Source: CAKSKB01 sp034186235 (GTDB taxonomy: Bacteria; Bacillota; Clostridia; HGM11514). Taken from it: 10,479 nucleotides of DNA. The DNA is taken from NCBI GenBank assembly GCA_034186235.1, contig JAXGBA010000101.1, positions 1 through 10,479 on the forward strand, given 5' to 3'. Below the pieces are notes generated by a model. The model worked only from the letters and a program-made list of their open reading frames with translations, had not been told where the DNA came from and did not search any database. Below, piece after piece: positions 1-6,180 of the stretch. How positions within the stretch are numbered: the stretch's first letter is position 1; every line of letters starts with the position of its first letter. The translations under genes were made by a program, and so were the position numbers.

Positions 1-1
1 A

Positions 2-1120
2 AATGAAGGGTGGGAGCCTGTTACAAGAATCCACTCCGATAACCACCTTTGGCTTGTTATGACATGCTACAATATAGTTATGGAAGAGGGCAAGCTTGAT
101 TACCTCAATGAGGTTGTTCCGTTCTACGACGGCGGAGAGGACACCGTTTGGCACCACATCAATAAGTCAATAGATTTCACTATGGCAAATCTCGGTTCGC
201 ACGGTTTTCCGCTTATGCTTTCGTCCGACTGGAACGATATGCTTTATAAGGTGTGCAGAGAAGGCAAAGGCGAAAGTATCTGGACATCAATGCAGTTCGG
301 TACGGTTCTTCCGATGATTGCGGAGCTTGCAAGGCTTATGGGTGAGGATGACTCTAAGTTTCTTAAAATTTACGATGAGCAGAAAAAGCTTGTTAACGAA
401 ATCGCATGGGACGGCGAGTGGTACAGAAGATGTATTACCGATGAAGGCAGATTTATCGGCTCAAAGGCTGAACCACAGGCAAAAATATGGCTTAATACGC
501 AGAGTTGGTCCGTAATTTCAGGTATGGGCGACAATGCGGAAACCGCAATGGACAGCGTTAACCGCCTTCTTGATACGGAACTCGGTATCAAAAAGATTGA
601 CCCCTCAATGAAGGATTATCCTTCAAAGGAGGACCCGCTCACATATTACAATAAGGGCTGCGGTGAAAACGGCTCCGTGTTCTGCCACGCAAACACATGG
701 GCGATTATCGCAGAGTGTATGCTCGGGCATAATGAGAGAGCATATAAATACTATCATCAGCTTCTTCCGATGATTGCACAGAAAAAAGCGGGAGAGTGGA
801 GATATAAGGCTGAGCCTTATGTATATGCTTCCAATATTTTCGGACCGGAAAGTGATAAGTTCGGGCTTGCCAATGTAAGCTGGCTTACAGGAACCGCCGC
901 ATGGATGTATATTGCCGCAACGCAGTATATCTTAGGCGTTAAGGCTAGGTGGGACGGCCTTGAAATCAATCCGTGCCTCCCCGAGAGCTGGAACAAAGTT
1001 AAGATTTCAAGGGTGTTCAGGGGCGTAAGATATAATATCACCATTAAAAACGGCGGCAAAAAGACATTTATTCCGTTCGACCCGTCCGAAAAATGCGTTG
1101 ATATAGTAATCGAAAAATAG
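2..1120 (+). CDS. GH94 family disaccharide phosphorylase (cellobiose/chitobiose-phosphorylase type), C-terminal part
   Basis: The reading frame is open from base 2, so the gene begins upstream of the window; 372 residues are visible of a family that usually runs to about 800. GH94 enzymes cleave a beta-linked disaccharide with inorganic phosphate in the cytoplasm, giving a sugar 1-phosphate and a free sugar. Visible hallmarks are HSDNHLWL (bases 32-55), the SDWND block near base 224 where the family's general-acid aspartate lies, the ENGSVFCHANTW block near 664-700, the EPYVYASNIFGPE block near 812-850, and WLTGTAAW near 880-905, whose Thr-Gly pair helps hold phosphate in characterised members. 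The ending (WDGLEINPCLPESW) is also typical of the family. Cellobiose is the likeliest substrate by resemblance, but related enzymes act on chitobiose, cellodextrins or cellobionate, and this fragment does not decide between them. No terminator follows, so transcription probably continues into the next gene 8 bases on. Confidence 0.9.
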   Translation, partial: NEGWEPVTRIHSDNHLWLVMTCYNIVMEEGKLDYLNEVVPFYDGGEDTVWHHINKSIDFTMANLGSHGFPLMLSSDWNDMLYKVCREGKGESIWTSMQFGTVLPMIAELARLMGEDDSKFLKIYDEQKKLVNEIAWDGEWYRRCITDEGRFIGSKAEPQAKIWLNTQSWSVISGMGDNAETAMDSVNRLLDTELGIKKIDPSMKDYPSKEDPLTYYNKGCGENGSVFCHANTWAIIAECMLGHNERAYKYYHQLLPMIAQKKAGEWRYKAEPYVYASNIFGPESDKFGLANVSWLTGTAAWMYIAATQYILGVKARWDGLEINPCLPESWNKVKISRVFRGVRYNITIKNGGKKTFIPFDPSEKCVDIVIEK

Positions 1121-1128
1121 GTGAACCT

Positions 1129-1638
1129 ATGGAAATGTATGATTCCGGCAGCATATTTTTGGAATACGCTGTCAAGAAAAAACTTACGGTTAAAGAAGTA
1201 TGTATCCGATCAGGAATAATCCTGCTCGGTATACTCTTCTTTTGGCTGAGCCTTACGGTTAATCTCGGAATGTTCGGCTTGATTGTTGCGGTGTGGTTTT
1301 CATATTTTATAATTTCGCAGAGAAGGCTCGAGTTTGAGTATTCGCTTAAGGGTACGGTTCTCGATGTCTATAAAATCATGTCCAAAAGCCGCAGAAGAAA
1401 GCTTATTCCGCTGGAACTTACAAGGCTTGAAAAGTTCGGGAAAATCGGTGATCTTGAATATAATCATCAGCTTAATATCAAAACAAAGGTTCTTGATTTT
1501 TCGTCCGGGGATAAAAAGAAAACGGACGAAATGTATTATTGCGTTGTGACAAGACCGAAGGGCAAGTTTATGGTAATAATAGAACCGGGCAAAGAGGTTC
1601 TTGAAGCAATGCAGGCGATTATACCGAAATATTTATAA
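1129..1638 (+). CDS. small two-helix membrane protein, DUF6106-like
   Basis: A 169-residue protein of unknown function. The N-terminus is short and charged (residues 1-25), followed by two hydrophobic segments at about 27-46 and 47-64, then a basic patch (SKSRRRK near 86-91) and a soluble, mixed-charge C-terminal domain of about 100 residues. The layout, including the E-[FY]-E-Y-x-L strand after the second helix and the R-R-R-K-[KL] patch, resembles the DUF6106 family of Clostridia; that match is from memory and not tested. With the positive residues after helix 2, the C-terminal domain is probably cytoplasmic. The start at 1129 has an AGGTG ribosome site 5 bases upstream; an in-frame ATG at 1135 is a less well spaced alternative. 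It sits between the GH94 gene and nnr in one apparent operon, which gives no clear functional hint. Confidence 0.8.
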   Translation: MEMYDSGSIFLEYAVKKKLTVKEVCIRSGIILLGILFFWLSLTVNLGMFGLIVAVWFSYFIISQRRLEFEYSLKGTVLDVYKIMSKSRRRKLIPLELTRLEKFGKIGDLEYNHQLNIKTKVLDFSSGDKKKTDEMYYCVVTRPKGKFMVIIEPGKEVLEAMQAIIPKYL

Positions 1639-1654
1639 TCGGGAGGTAGTTTCC

Positions 1655-3163
1655 ATGAAGCTTGTTACAGCAGAAAGTATGATGAACGCTGACCGCGCCA
1701 TGGCGGAAAGCTATGATTATCCGACTATTCTTCTGATGGAGCACGCCGCTGGGGCACTTTTTTCCGAGATGGAAAGGCGGGGACTTCATAAAAAGAAAAT
1801 TGCGATAGTGTGCGGCAAGGGAAATAACGGCGGCGATGGCTACGCTTTGGCGAGAATCCTTTTTGAACGGGGCGCAGATGTAAAAATTATCAATGCGTTT
1901 TCTATGGTTCCCAAAGGCGCCGATGCGGAGGTAAATTACCGTATCTGCCGCAGAATCGGGGTTAAATTCGCCGAAGTTTCGTATATTTCGGAAGCCGAGG
2001 TTGTTGTTGACGCACTTTTCGGAATCGGTATGAATAACCGTTTGAACGAATTTTGCAGCGAGATTATAGAAAAAATTAATAAATCGGACGCATTTGTGGT
2101 TGCCGTAGATTTGCCGAGCGGTGCGTACGGCGATTCGTGTGTGCAGCAGAATATGTGCGTCAGAGCGGATTTGACTGTAACATTCGCTGCTATGAAGAAT
2201 GCTCTCGTGTTTTATCCTTCTGCAGAAAACGCCGGTGAGGTTGTATGCTGCGGTATCGGTATGCAGGATGAATGCATGAAAACCGACAGCTTTATAATCA
2301 ATAAACCGCTGATAAATGAACTTCTTCCGAAAAGAAAGCCGTACGGGCATAAGGGCACCTTTGGCAGACTTTCTTGTATTGCCGGGTCAAAAGGAATGTC
2401 AGGTGCAGCATATATGTGTTCGTCTGCGGCGCTGCGTTCGGGGTGCGGCACAATAAAGCTTTATGTTCCGGAATGCATTTCGGATATAATGGAAGAAAAA
2501 ACCACCGAGGTTATGACGCAGCCTCTCTCGGACGGCGGAAACGGAATGATTTCGTTCGCCGCACCTGAGATCACTGCTGCTGCGGCAACCTCCGATGCAG
2601 TGCTTTTCGGCTGCGGAATCGGCAGAACTCCGGAGGTTAAAGAAGCACTTAAATCGCTTGTTACAACATCAGAAGTTCCGATTATAATAGATGCCGACGG
2701 ACTCTTTGCTCTCTCGCAGGATATGGATATGCTGGAGGATAAAACCTGCCCGGTTATTTTGACGCCTCACCTCGGAGAAATGGCAAGGATGTCGGGCGAT
2801 ACTATGGAGGAACTGACCGAAAAACCGCTTCTTTGCGCATCACGCTTTGCAGTAAAGCATGGCGTAACGCTTGTTATGAAATCGGCAAGAACGGTAGCGG
2901 CAGTTCCCGACGGCAGAACCTTTGTTAATATTATGGGTAACTCCGGGCTTGCAAAGGGCGGCAGCGGAGATGTGCTTGCCGGGATAATCGCTTCGCTTGC
3001 GGCGCAGGGGGCAGATTCCCTGTCTGCCGCTGTGTGCGGTGTGGGTATCCATGCGCTTTCGGGCGATATTTCAAAGAAAAAATCTGGCAGTGAATATTCA
3101 ATGACTCCGCTTGATTTAATCGATAATTTGGGTGCGGCATTTGCCGAAATTGAGGAGATGTAG
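1655..3163 (+). CDS. nnr: bifunctional NAD(P)H-hydrate epimerase / ADP-dependent NAD(P)H-hydrate dehydratase
   Basis: This 502-residue protein repairs damaged nicotinamide cofactors. The N-terminal YjeF_N domain (about 1-215) interconverts R and S forms of NAD(P)HX, and the C-terminal ribokinase-like domain (about 225-500) dehydrates S-NAD(P)HX back to NAD(P)H using ADP. The epimerase shows GKGNNGGDGYALAR (from G54), VVDALFGIGM and VVAVDLPSG. The dehydratase shows HKGTFGRL (from H232), DADGLFAL (from D346), TPHLGEMARM (from T370) and the GGSGDVLAG loop (435-443), whose aspartate, D439 here, is the presumed catalytic residue. Length and domain order fit the fused bacterial form. I chose ATG 1655 over the longer frame from 1601 because GGGAGG lies 8 bases upstream of it and because the family begins with M-x-L-V-T-A-x-x-M. 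The stop is 2 bases before alr, so the two are almost certainly co-transcribed; nnr beside alr is common in Firmicutes. Confidence 0.95.
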   Translation: MKLVTAESMMNADRAMAESYDYPTILLMEHAAGALFSEMERRGLHKKKIAIVCGKGNNGGDGYALARILFERGADVKIINAFSMVPKGADAEVNYRICRRIGVKFAEVSYISEAEVVVDALFGIGMNNRLNEFCSEIIEKINKSDAFVVAVDLPSGAYGDSCVQQNMCVRADLTVTFAAMKNALVFYPSAENAGEVVCCGIGMQDECMKTDSFIINKPLINELLPKRKPYGHKGTFGRLSCIAGSKGMSGAAYMCSSAALRSGCGTIKLYVPECISDIMEEKTTEVMTQPLSDGGNGMISFAAPEITAAAATSDAVLFGCGIGRTPEVKEALKSLVTTSEVPIIIDADGLFALSQDMDMLEDKTCPVILTPHLGEMARMSGDTMEELTEKPLLCASRFAVKHGVTLVMKSARTVAAVPDGRTFVNIMGNSGLAKGGSGDVLAGIIASLAAQGADSLSAAVCGVGIHALSGDISKKKSGSEYSMTPLDLIDNLGAAFAEIEEM

Positions 3164-3165
3164 TA

Positions 3166-4326
3166 ATGCATAGAATTGTTGCCGAGATTGATCTTGACGC
3201 AATAGAACATAACTTTAATATAATAAAAAAACATACAAAAAGCAAAATAATGTGCATTGTAAAGGCAAATGCATACGGACATGGCATAAAGGAGGTTGCA
3301 AAGCTTCTGGATACGCTTGGGGCTGACGCTTTTGCGGTTGCAGATATTGACGAGGGCGTTGAACTTCGGTGCTGCGGCGTGGATAAACCTTGCCTTGTGC
3401 TGGGGTATTCCGATGAACCCGAAAAAGCGGTTAAGTACGATATTATGCCTGCGGTTTTCGATGAAAAAACGGCAAAACGCCTGTCGGACGCTGCCGTAAA
3501 AGCGCAGAAAACCGCAAAAATTCATATAGCGCTCGATACCGGTATGTCACGAATCGGCTTTAATATTAATAATATGAAAGACAGCGGGGAAATTTTGGAG
3601 TGCATAAAAAGAATACACAGTTTGCCGAATATTGTGATTGACGGTATTTTCTCTCACTTTACCACCGCCGATGATGAGGATGATGCCTATACGAGGCGGC
3701 AGTTTGATATTTTCAAAACCTTTACGGATAAACTTGAGGCTGAAGGAATAAAAATCCCGACAAAGCATATCTGCAACAGTGCAGGACTTATGATGTACCC
3801 TGAAATGCACCTCGATATGGTGCGCCCGGGGATTATACTTTACGGGCTTGCACCGTCTGCGTATCTTCAAAGCAAGGATTTCGGATTTTTGCCGGCTATG
3901 GAACTTAAGTCCAAGATTTCCAGGGTTGAAGAACTTTCGGAAGGAACTTACATCGGCTACGGCAATACATTCAGAACACCGCATAAAATGCGTGTTGCAA
4001 CCGTAGGGATCGGATATGCCGACGGATATTTCAGGCAGCTTTCAGGTAAAGCACTGGCTGTTTACAGAAATAAAAAAATCAGAAATGTCGGAAGAATTTG
4101 TATGGATCAGTGTATGTTTGACGCAAGTTCCGTCAACAATATGAGTGTAGGCGACTACATGATACTGTTCGGGAAGCAGTTCACCGCAGATGACCTGGCA
4201 GAAATTGCCGGGACAATCGGGTATGAACTTATCTGTGCCGTCGGGCGCAGAGTTCCCAGGGTTTATTTAAAAAATGGAGTAAAGGTGAGCGAGGTCAATT
4301 TCCTTCTGGAAAACATTGTTCATTGA
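3166..4326 (+). CDS. alr: alanine racemase (PLP-dependent)
   Basis: A 386-residue cytoplasmic enzyme interconverting L- and D-alanine, supplying D-alanine for peptidoglycan. It has the expected two-domain architecture: an N-terminal TIM barrel that binds PLP through K33 in VKANAYGHG, and a C-terminal beta domain that supplies the second catalytic base, a tyrosine (Y265, in YIGYGNTF) on the opposite subunit of the dimer. Other family blocks are ALDTGMSRIGF, HICNSAG, DMVRPGIILYG, GIGYADGY and RICMDQCM (around residues 310-317). The length is normal and no key residue is missing. GAGGAG at 3152-3157 lies 8 bases before the ATG. The gene directly precedes mazEF, as in Bacillus subtilis, where alr (dal), ndoAI and ndoA are adjacent. 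The stop codon TGA lies inside the -35 element of the mazEF promoter, and no terminator separates the two, so readthrough is possible. Confidence 0.97.
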   Translation: MHRIVAEIDLDAIEHNFNIIKKHTKSKIMCIVKANAYGHGIKEVAKLLDTLGADAFAVADIDEGVELRCCGVDKPCLVLGYSDEPEKAVKYDIMPAVFDEKTAKRLSDAAVKAQKTAKIHIALDTGMSRIGFNINNMKDSGEILECIKRIHSLPNIVIDGIFSHFTTADDEDDAYTRRQFDIFKTFTDKLEAEGIKIPTKHICNSAGLMMYPEMHLDMVRPGIILYGLAPSAYLQSKDFGFLPAMELKSKISRVEELSEGTYIGYGNTFRTPHKMRVATVGIGYADGYFRQLSGKALAVYRNKKIRNVGRICMDQCMFDASSVNNMSVGDYMILFGKQFTADDLAEIAGTIGYELICAVGRRVPRVYLKNGVKVSEVNFLLENIVH

Positions 4327-4351
4327 CATATTTCCGTTTTTGCTGTATAAT
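4323..4351 (+). promoter_or_regulatory. consensus sigma-A promoter for mazEF
   Basis: A perfect TTGACA (4323-4328), a 17-base spacer and a perfect TATAAT (4346-4351). The -35 box contains the alr stop codon. Transcription should start near 4358, leaving a leader of roughly 65 bases. The leader holds a weak possible hairpin, GGGTGT (4365-4370) with ACACTC (4389-4394) and an 18-base loop. Confidence 0.85.
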
Positions 4352-4424
4352 AAATCTGTACTAAGGGTGTAGATATATAGATAGAATAACACTCGGAAGT
4401 AACAGTATTGGGGGCTTGGTTGTT

Positions 4425-4688
4425 TTGGCACACAGAATCAGCATAACGCTGCCTGACGAAACATATTCCGTACTGAAAAAAATGGCAAATCAGACCGATT
4501 CCGCCGAAGAGGATTTGGCTGCAAGGTCTGTTGAGATTTATATACGCAGAAACCGTGCTATTTTTGATAAGCTTGAAAACGGGTACAAAGAAATGGGCGA
4601 TGTGAATCTCGAACTTGCCGAGGAATTTCTGGCAGCCGACAATGAATCTTTATTGCATTATGAGGAAAAACTATCGGAGAGTGAATAA
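4425..4688 (+). CDS. mazE: MazE/EndoAI-type antitoxin, ribbon-helix-helix
   Basis: An 87-residue protein whose N-terminus (RISITLP then an amphipathic helix, residues 4-42) fits a ribbon-helix-helix DNA-binding fold. The C-terminal stretch GYKEMGDVNLELAEEF (53-68) resembles the part of B. subtilis EndoAI that wraps its toxin (GYMEMAKINLN there). In that family the antitoxin neutralises MazF by direct binding and represses its own promoter. The start is uncertain. There is no nearby ATG; TTG 4425 follows the purine run GGGGG (4410-4414) at 10 bases, while TTG 4416 would be only 1 base from it. I prefer 4425, which gives M-A-H-R-I-S. Weak TTG initiation for both genes of the pair is worth noting. 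The stop is 3 bases before the toxin start. Identification rests on the C-terminal match together with the unmistakable MazF beside it. Confidence 0.88.
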   Translation: MAHRISITLPDETYSVLKKMANQTDSAEEDLAARSVEIYIRRNRAIFDKLENGYKEMGDVNLELAEEFLAADNESLLHYEEKLSESE

Positions 4689-4691
4689 AAA

Positions 4692-5042
4692 TTGGTTGTA
4701 AAACGAGGAGATCTTTTTTACGCTGATTTAAGTCCGGTTGTGGGTTCGGAACAGGGCGGAGTGCGTCCCGTGCTCGTGATTCAGAACGATGTGGGGAATA
4801 AGTACAGCCCGACCGTAATAACCGCTGCAGTGACATCTAAAATCAATAAGGCAAAACTGCCCACCCACATTGAGCTTGACGCAAAGTCCTTCGGGCTTGC
4901 TAAGAACTCGGTTGTGATGGCTGAGCAGGTAAGAACAATTGATAAGCAAAGATTGAAGGAAAAAATAGGGCATCTCGACGAACCCGCTATGAAAAACGTT
5001 GAAACCGCAATAGCTGTAAGCTTCGGTCTGTCCGACTTTTAA
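4692..5042 (+). CDS. mazF: MazF/EndoA-type mRNA interferase toxin
   Basis: A 116-residue endoribonuclease, the same length as B. subtilis EndoA (NdoA/MazF) and closely similar along its whole length: KRGDLFYADLSPVVGSEQGG, RPVLVIQND, KAKLPTHIELDAK, EQVRTIDKQRL and the terminal L-x-D-F. R25 (in GGVRP) and T48 (in AAVTS) occupy the positions of the catalytic pair described for EndoA. Characterised B. subtilis EndoA cuts single-stranded RNA at UACAU; the same specificity is likely here but is inferred. Translation starts at TTG 4692, 10 bases after GGAGAG (4676-4681), which lies inside the end of mazE, so toxin synthesis is probably coupled to antitoxin synthesis. The gene looks intact. The stop codon is the first part of the terminator stem. 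Confidence 0.96.
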   Translation: MVVKRGDLFYADLSPVVGSEQGGVRPVLVIQNDVGNKYSPTVITAAVTSKINKAKLPTHIELDAKSFGLAKNSVVMAEQVRTIDKQRLKEKIGHLDEPAMKNVETAIAVSFGLSDF

Positions 5043-5070
5043 GTATGCCTTACATAGGGCATACTTTTTT
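5041..5070 (+). terminator. intrinsic terminator of mazEF
   Basis: A 9-bp stem AAGTATGCC (5041-5049) with GGCATACTT (5058-5066) and a run of six T (5065-5070). The 8-base loop (5050-5057) contains TACAT, the RNA target of EndoA-type MazF. The stem begins within the mazF stop codon. Confidence 0.9.
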
Positions 5071-5082
5071 CTTAAAAAGTAC

Positions 5083-5111
5083 TTGACAAATGCGAAAAAA
5101 CATAGTATAAT
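5083..5111 (+). promoter_or_regulatory. consensus promoter of tRNA-Thr
   Basis: TTGACA (5083-5088), 17-base spacer, TATAAT (5106-5111), both perfect. The expected start near 5118 leaves only about 6 bases before the mature tRNA. The stretch 5074-5111 agrees with the tRNA-Ala promoter at 30 of 38 positions. Confidence 0.9.
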
Positions 5112-5123
5112 ATATAAGTCATT

Positions 5124-5196
5124 GCCGGTATAGCTCAGTTGGTAGAGCAGCTCATTCGTAATGAGCAGGTCGCAGGTTCGAGTCCCGTTACCGGCT
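5124..5196 (+). tRNA. tRNA-Thr, anticodon CGU
   Basis: A 73-base cloverleaf. The 7-bp acceptor stem is GCCGGTA with TACCGGC, the discriminator is T, the D-arm is GCTC/GAGC, the anticodon stem is GCTCA/TGAGC with loop TTCGTAA giving anticodon CGU (reads ACG), and the T-arm is GCAGG/CCCGT around TTCGAGT. The T-stem has one A-C mismatch at its middle pair. CCA is not encoded and must be added by nucleotidyltransferase. Confidence 0.96.
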
Positions 5197-5197
5197 T

Positions 5198-5233
5198 AAA
5201 ACCCGATAAGATAATGAAGTCTTATCGGGTTTT
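5198..5233. terminator. bidirectional terminator between tRNA-Thr and the XRE regulator
   Basis: A perfect 14-bp inverted repeat, AAAACCCGATAAGA (5198-5211) and its complement (5220-5233), with an 8-base loop. It begins two bases after tRNA-Thr and ends 10 bases from the stop codon of the minus-strand regulator. A and T runs on both flanks let it serve both transcripts. Confidence 0.92.
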
Positions 5234-5243
5234 GCTTTATCTT

Positions 5244-5594
5244 CTAATATTTCAGATTTTCATTCGCAATAAAATCTATAAATCTTTCCATACATTCCAT
5301 TTGTTCTTCACTGAATTTTCTTCTTATAATCTTTCCGCTGCGGTGAAAAATAATAAGTCCGTCATCAAAAGTCTTATCATCATTTTCATTTCTGCCGAGC
5401 AAATAGTCAACCGAGCAGCCGAGATAGTCAGCAATCCTTGCAAGGCTGTCACTTTTGGGGAACGAACCCCTTGTGCTCATGTTTGAAAGCGTATTGATAC
5501 TAAGCCCTAAGTTAATCAGCATAACTTTTATGTGAATATTCTTTGATTTGGCGACCGCCCTGATTCTTTCCGCAATATCGGCAGAATTGTACAT
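5244..5594 (-). CDS. XRE/Cro-type helix-turn-helix transcriptional regulator
   Basis: A 116-residue protein. Residues about 6-64 form a Cro/C1-type helix-turn-helix domain: IAERIRAVAKSKN, a second helix after IKVMLINLGL, the recognition region SINTLSNM, and the closing LARIADYLGCSVDYLLGR, which is highly characteristic of phage and Firmicutes repressors of this class. The remaining 50 residues are acidic then basic (IIFHRSGKIIRRKFSEEQ) and match no domain I can name; they may serve dimerisation. ATG (5594-5592) is preferred over the longer frame from 5642 because GAGG (5608-5605) lies about 10 bases upstream and the domain begins normally there. Its promoter carries an inverted repeat, suggesting self-repression. 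It is the only minus-strand gene between two plus-strand tRNA genes. It could be a solitary remnant of a mobile element or a resident regulator; no integrase or phage gene is nearby. Confidence 0.9.
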   Translation of the reverse strand: MYNSADIAERIRAVAKSKNIHIKVMLINLGLSINTLSNMSTRGSFPKSDSLARIADYLGCSVDYLLGRNENDDKTFDDGLIIFHRSGKIIRRKFSEEQMECMERFIDFIANENLKY

Positions 5595-5632
5595 AATTAA
5601 AATTCCTCTTTTCGTGTAATAGCTTAATAATA

Positions 5633-5661
5633 ATGTTAGCATAAAACTGAAGTTTTGTCAA
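5633..5661 (-). promoter_or_regulatory. promoter of the XRE regulator with candidate operator
   Basis: On the minus strand TTGACA (5661-5656), a 17-base spacer and TAACAT (5638-5633). The spacer contains the perfect inverted repeat AAAACT-GA-AGTTTT (5643-5656), ideally placed for repression by a dimeric HTH protein. A further AAAACT copy lies at 5679-5684, next to the tRNA-Ala -35 box, and TTGC-AGC-GCAA lies at 5669-5679. Operator function is inference. Confidence 0.8.
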
Positions 5662-5686
5662 TGTTCAATTGCAGCGCAAAAACTAC

Positions 5687-5715
5687 TTGACAAACGCAAA
5701 AATTAGGAGTATAAT
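5687..5715 (+). promoter_or_regulatory. consensus promoter of tRNA-Ala
   Basis: TTGACA (5687-5692), 17-base spacer, TATAAT (5710-5715), both perfect. The expected start near 5722 leaves about 7 bases before the tRNA. Its -35 box is 25 bases from the -35 box of the divergent XRE promoter. Confidence 0.9.
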
Positions 5716-5728
5716 GTATTTGTGACAT

Positions 5729-5801
5729 GGGGAATTAGCTCAGCTGGGAGAGCGTATGGTTCGCAATCATAAGGTCAGGGGTTCGATCCCCCTATTCTCC
5801 A
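5729..5801 (+). tRNA. tRNA-Ala, anticodon CGC
   Basis: A 73-base cloverleaf. The acceptor stem GGGGAAT/ATTCTCC has a G-U wobble at the third pair (G3-U70), the main identity element of alanine tRNAs, with discriminator A. The D-arm is GCTC/GAGC. The anticodon stem is TATGG/TCATA (closing G-U) with loop TTCGCAA giving CGC, which reads GCG. The T-arm is AGGGG/CCCCT, fully paired, around TTCGATC. CCA is not encoded. Confidence 0.95.
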
Positions 5802-5802
5802 T

Positions 5803-5842
5803 AAAAAAACGACAAGGCTCTCATGAACCTTGTCATTTTTTT
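5803..5842 (+). terminator. intrinsic terminator of tRNA-Ala
   Basis: Stem GACAAGG (5811-5817) with CCTTGTC (5828-5834), 10-base loop, followed by a run of seven T (5836-5842) that can also pair with the A-run at 5803-5809. Confidence 0.9.
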
Positions 5843-5851
5843 GTTGCCTGA

Positions 5852-6171
5852 TTGCAAATTTTAAGAATTTCAGCGTTTGCGTGCCTACCGCAATGGCAGC
5901 GGATGTTTCGGCAATCAGCATTACTGAAAATCAGTGCTACTATGTCGGTGAAGACAGAGTAGCCGAGGCATTAAAAGTTTCGGGTGAGCTCGCAGATGGA
6001 ACTTCTGTGAATCTGAGGGGAGATTCGGAGATTACATATGAAAGCTCCGATGAAACCGTGTTTAAGTTTGAGGGAAACAAGCTTTCTTCAACCGGCAAAA
6101 AAGGCAAGTCAATAATTATAGTTAGTTACAGTGGTAAAAAAGCAACTATTATAATGATTCGCCAGGATTAA
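5852..6171 (+). pseudogene. probable decayed gene for a secreted bacterial Ig-like-domain protein
   Basis: From about 5884 to 6171 one frame encodes a compact beta-rich domain of roughly 90 residues: AISITENQCYYVGE, ALKVSGELADGTSVNL, ITYESSDETVFKFEGNKLSS, GKSIIIVSYSGKKATIIMI. The alternation, the Y-x-S-S-D-x-x-V segment and the final V-S-Y-S-G-K-x-A strand suggest a bacterial Ig-like (Big_2-type) fold, usual in surface or secreted proteins. PTAMAADV (about 5884-5907) looks like a signal-peptidase site, but the same frame upstream (CLIANFKNFSVC) is a poor signal peptide, whereas a neighbouring frame at 5867-5881 reads ISAFA. One small insertion or deletion near 5881 would join ISAFA to VPTAMA. 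No ribosome site precedes any candidate start, and the longest frame begins at a TTG inside the tRNA-Ala terminator. I read this as a 5'-truncated, frameshifted remnant; an intact gene with an unrecognised start is the alternative. Confidence 0.5.
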
Positions 6172-6180
6172 GATGCGATT

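Noticed and set aside
1619..2350. 243-codon open frame on the minus strand across nnr
   Set aside because: It is antisense to a gene with complete family motifs, has no domain-like composition or ribosome site, and is rich in His, Cys and Arg as expected from a reverse-strand shadow.
2767..3525. 252-codon open frame on the minus strand across the nnr-alr junction
   Set aside because: It spans two well-supported genes on the other strand and shows no recognisable motif or translation start signal.
4352..4424. Riboswitch or attenuator in the mazEF leader
   Set aside because: Only a weak 6-bp stem with an 18-base AT-rich loop and no T-run is visible; nothing matches a known riboswitch core.
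5139..5486. 115-codon plus-strand frame starting inside tRNA-Thr
   Set aside because: It begins in the D-arm of the tRNA, crosses a strong terminator and then runs antisense to the XRE regulator.
5124..5801. tRNA-flanked regulator as an integrated element with attachment sites
   Set aside because: I found no repeat of either tRNA 3' end in the window and no integrase, so an attachment site cannot be supported.
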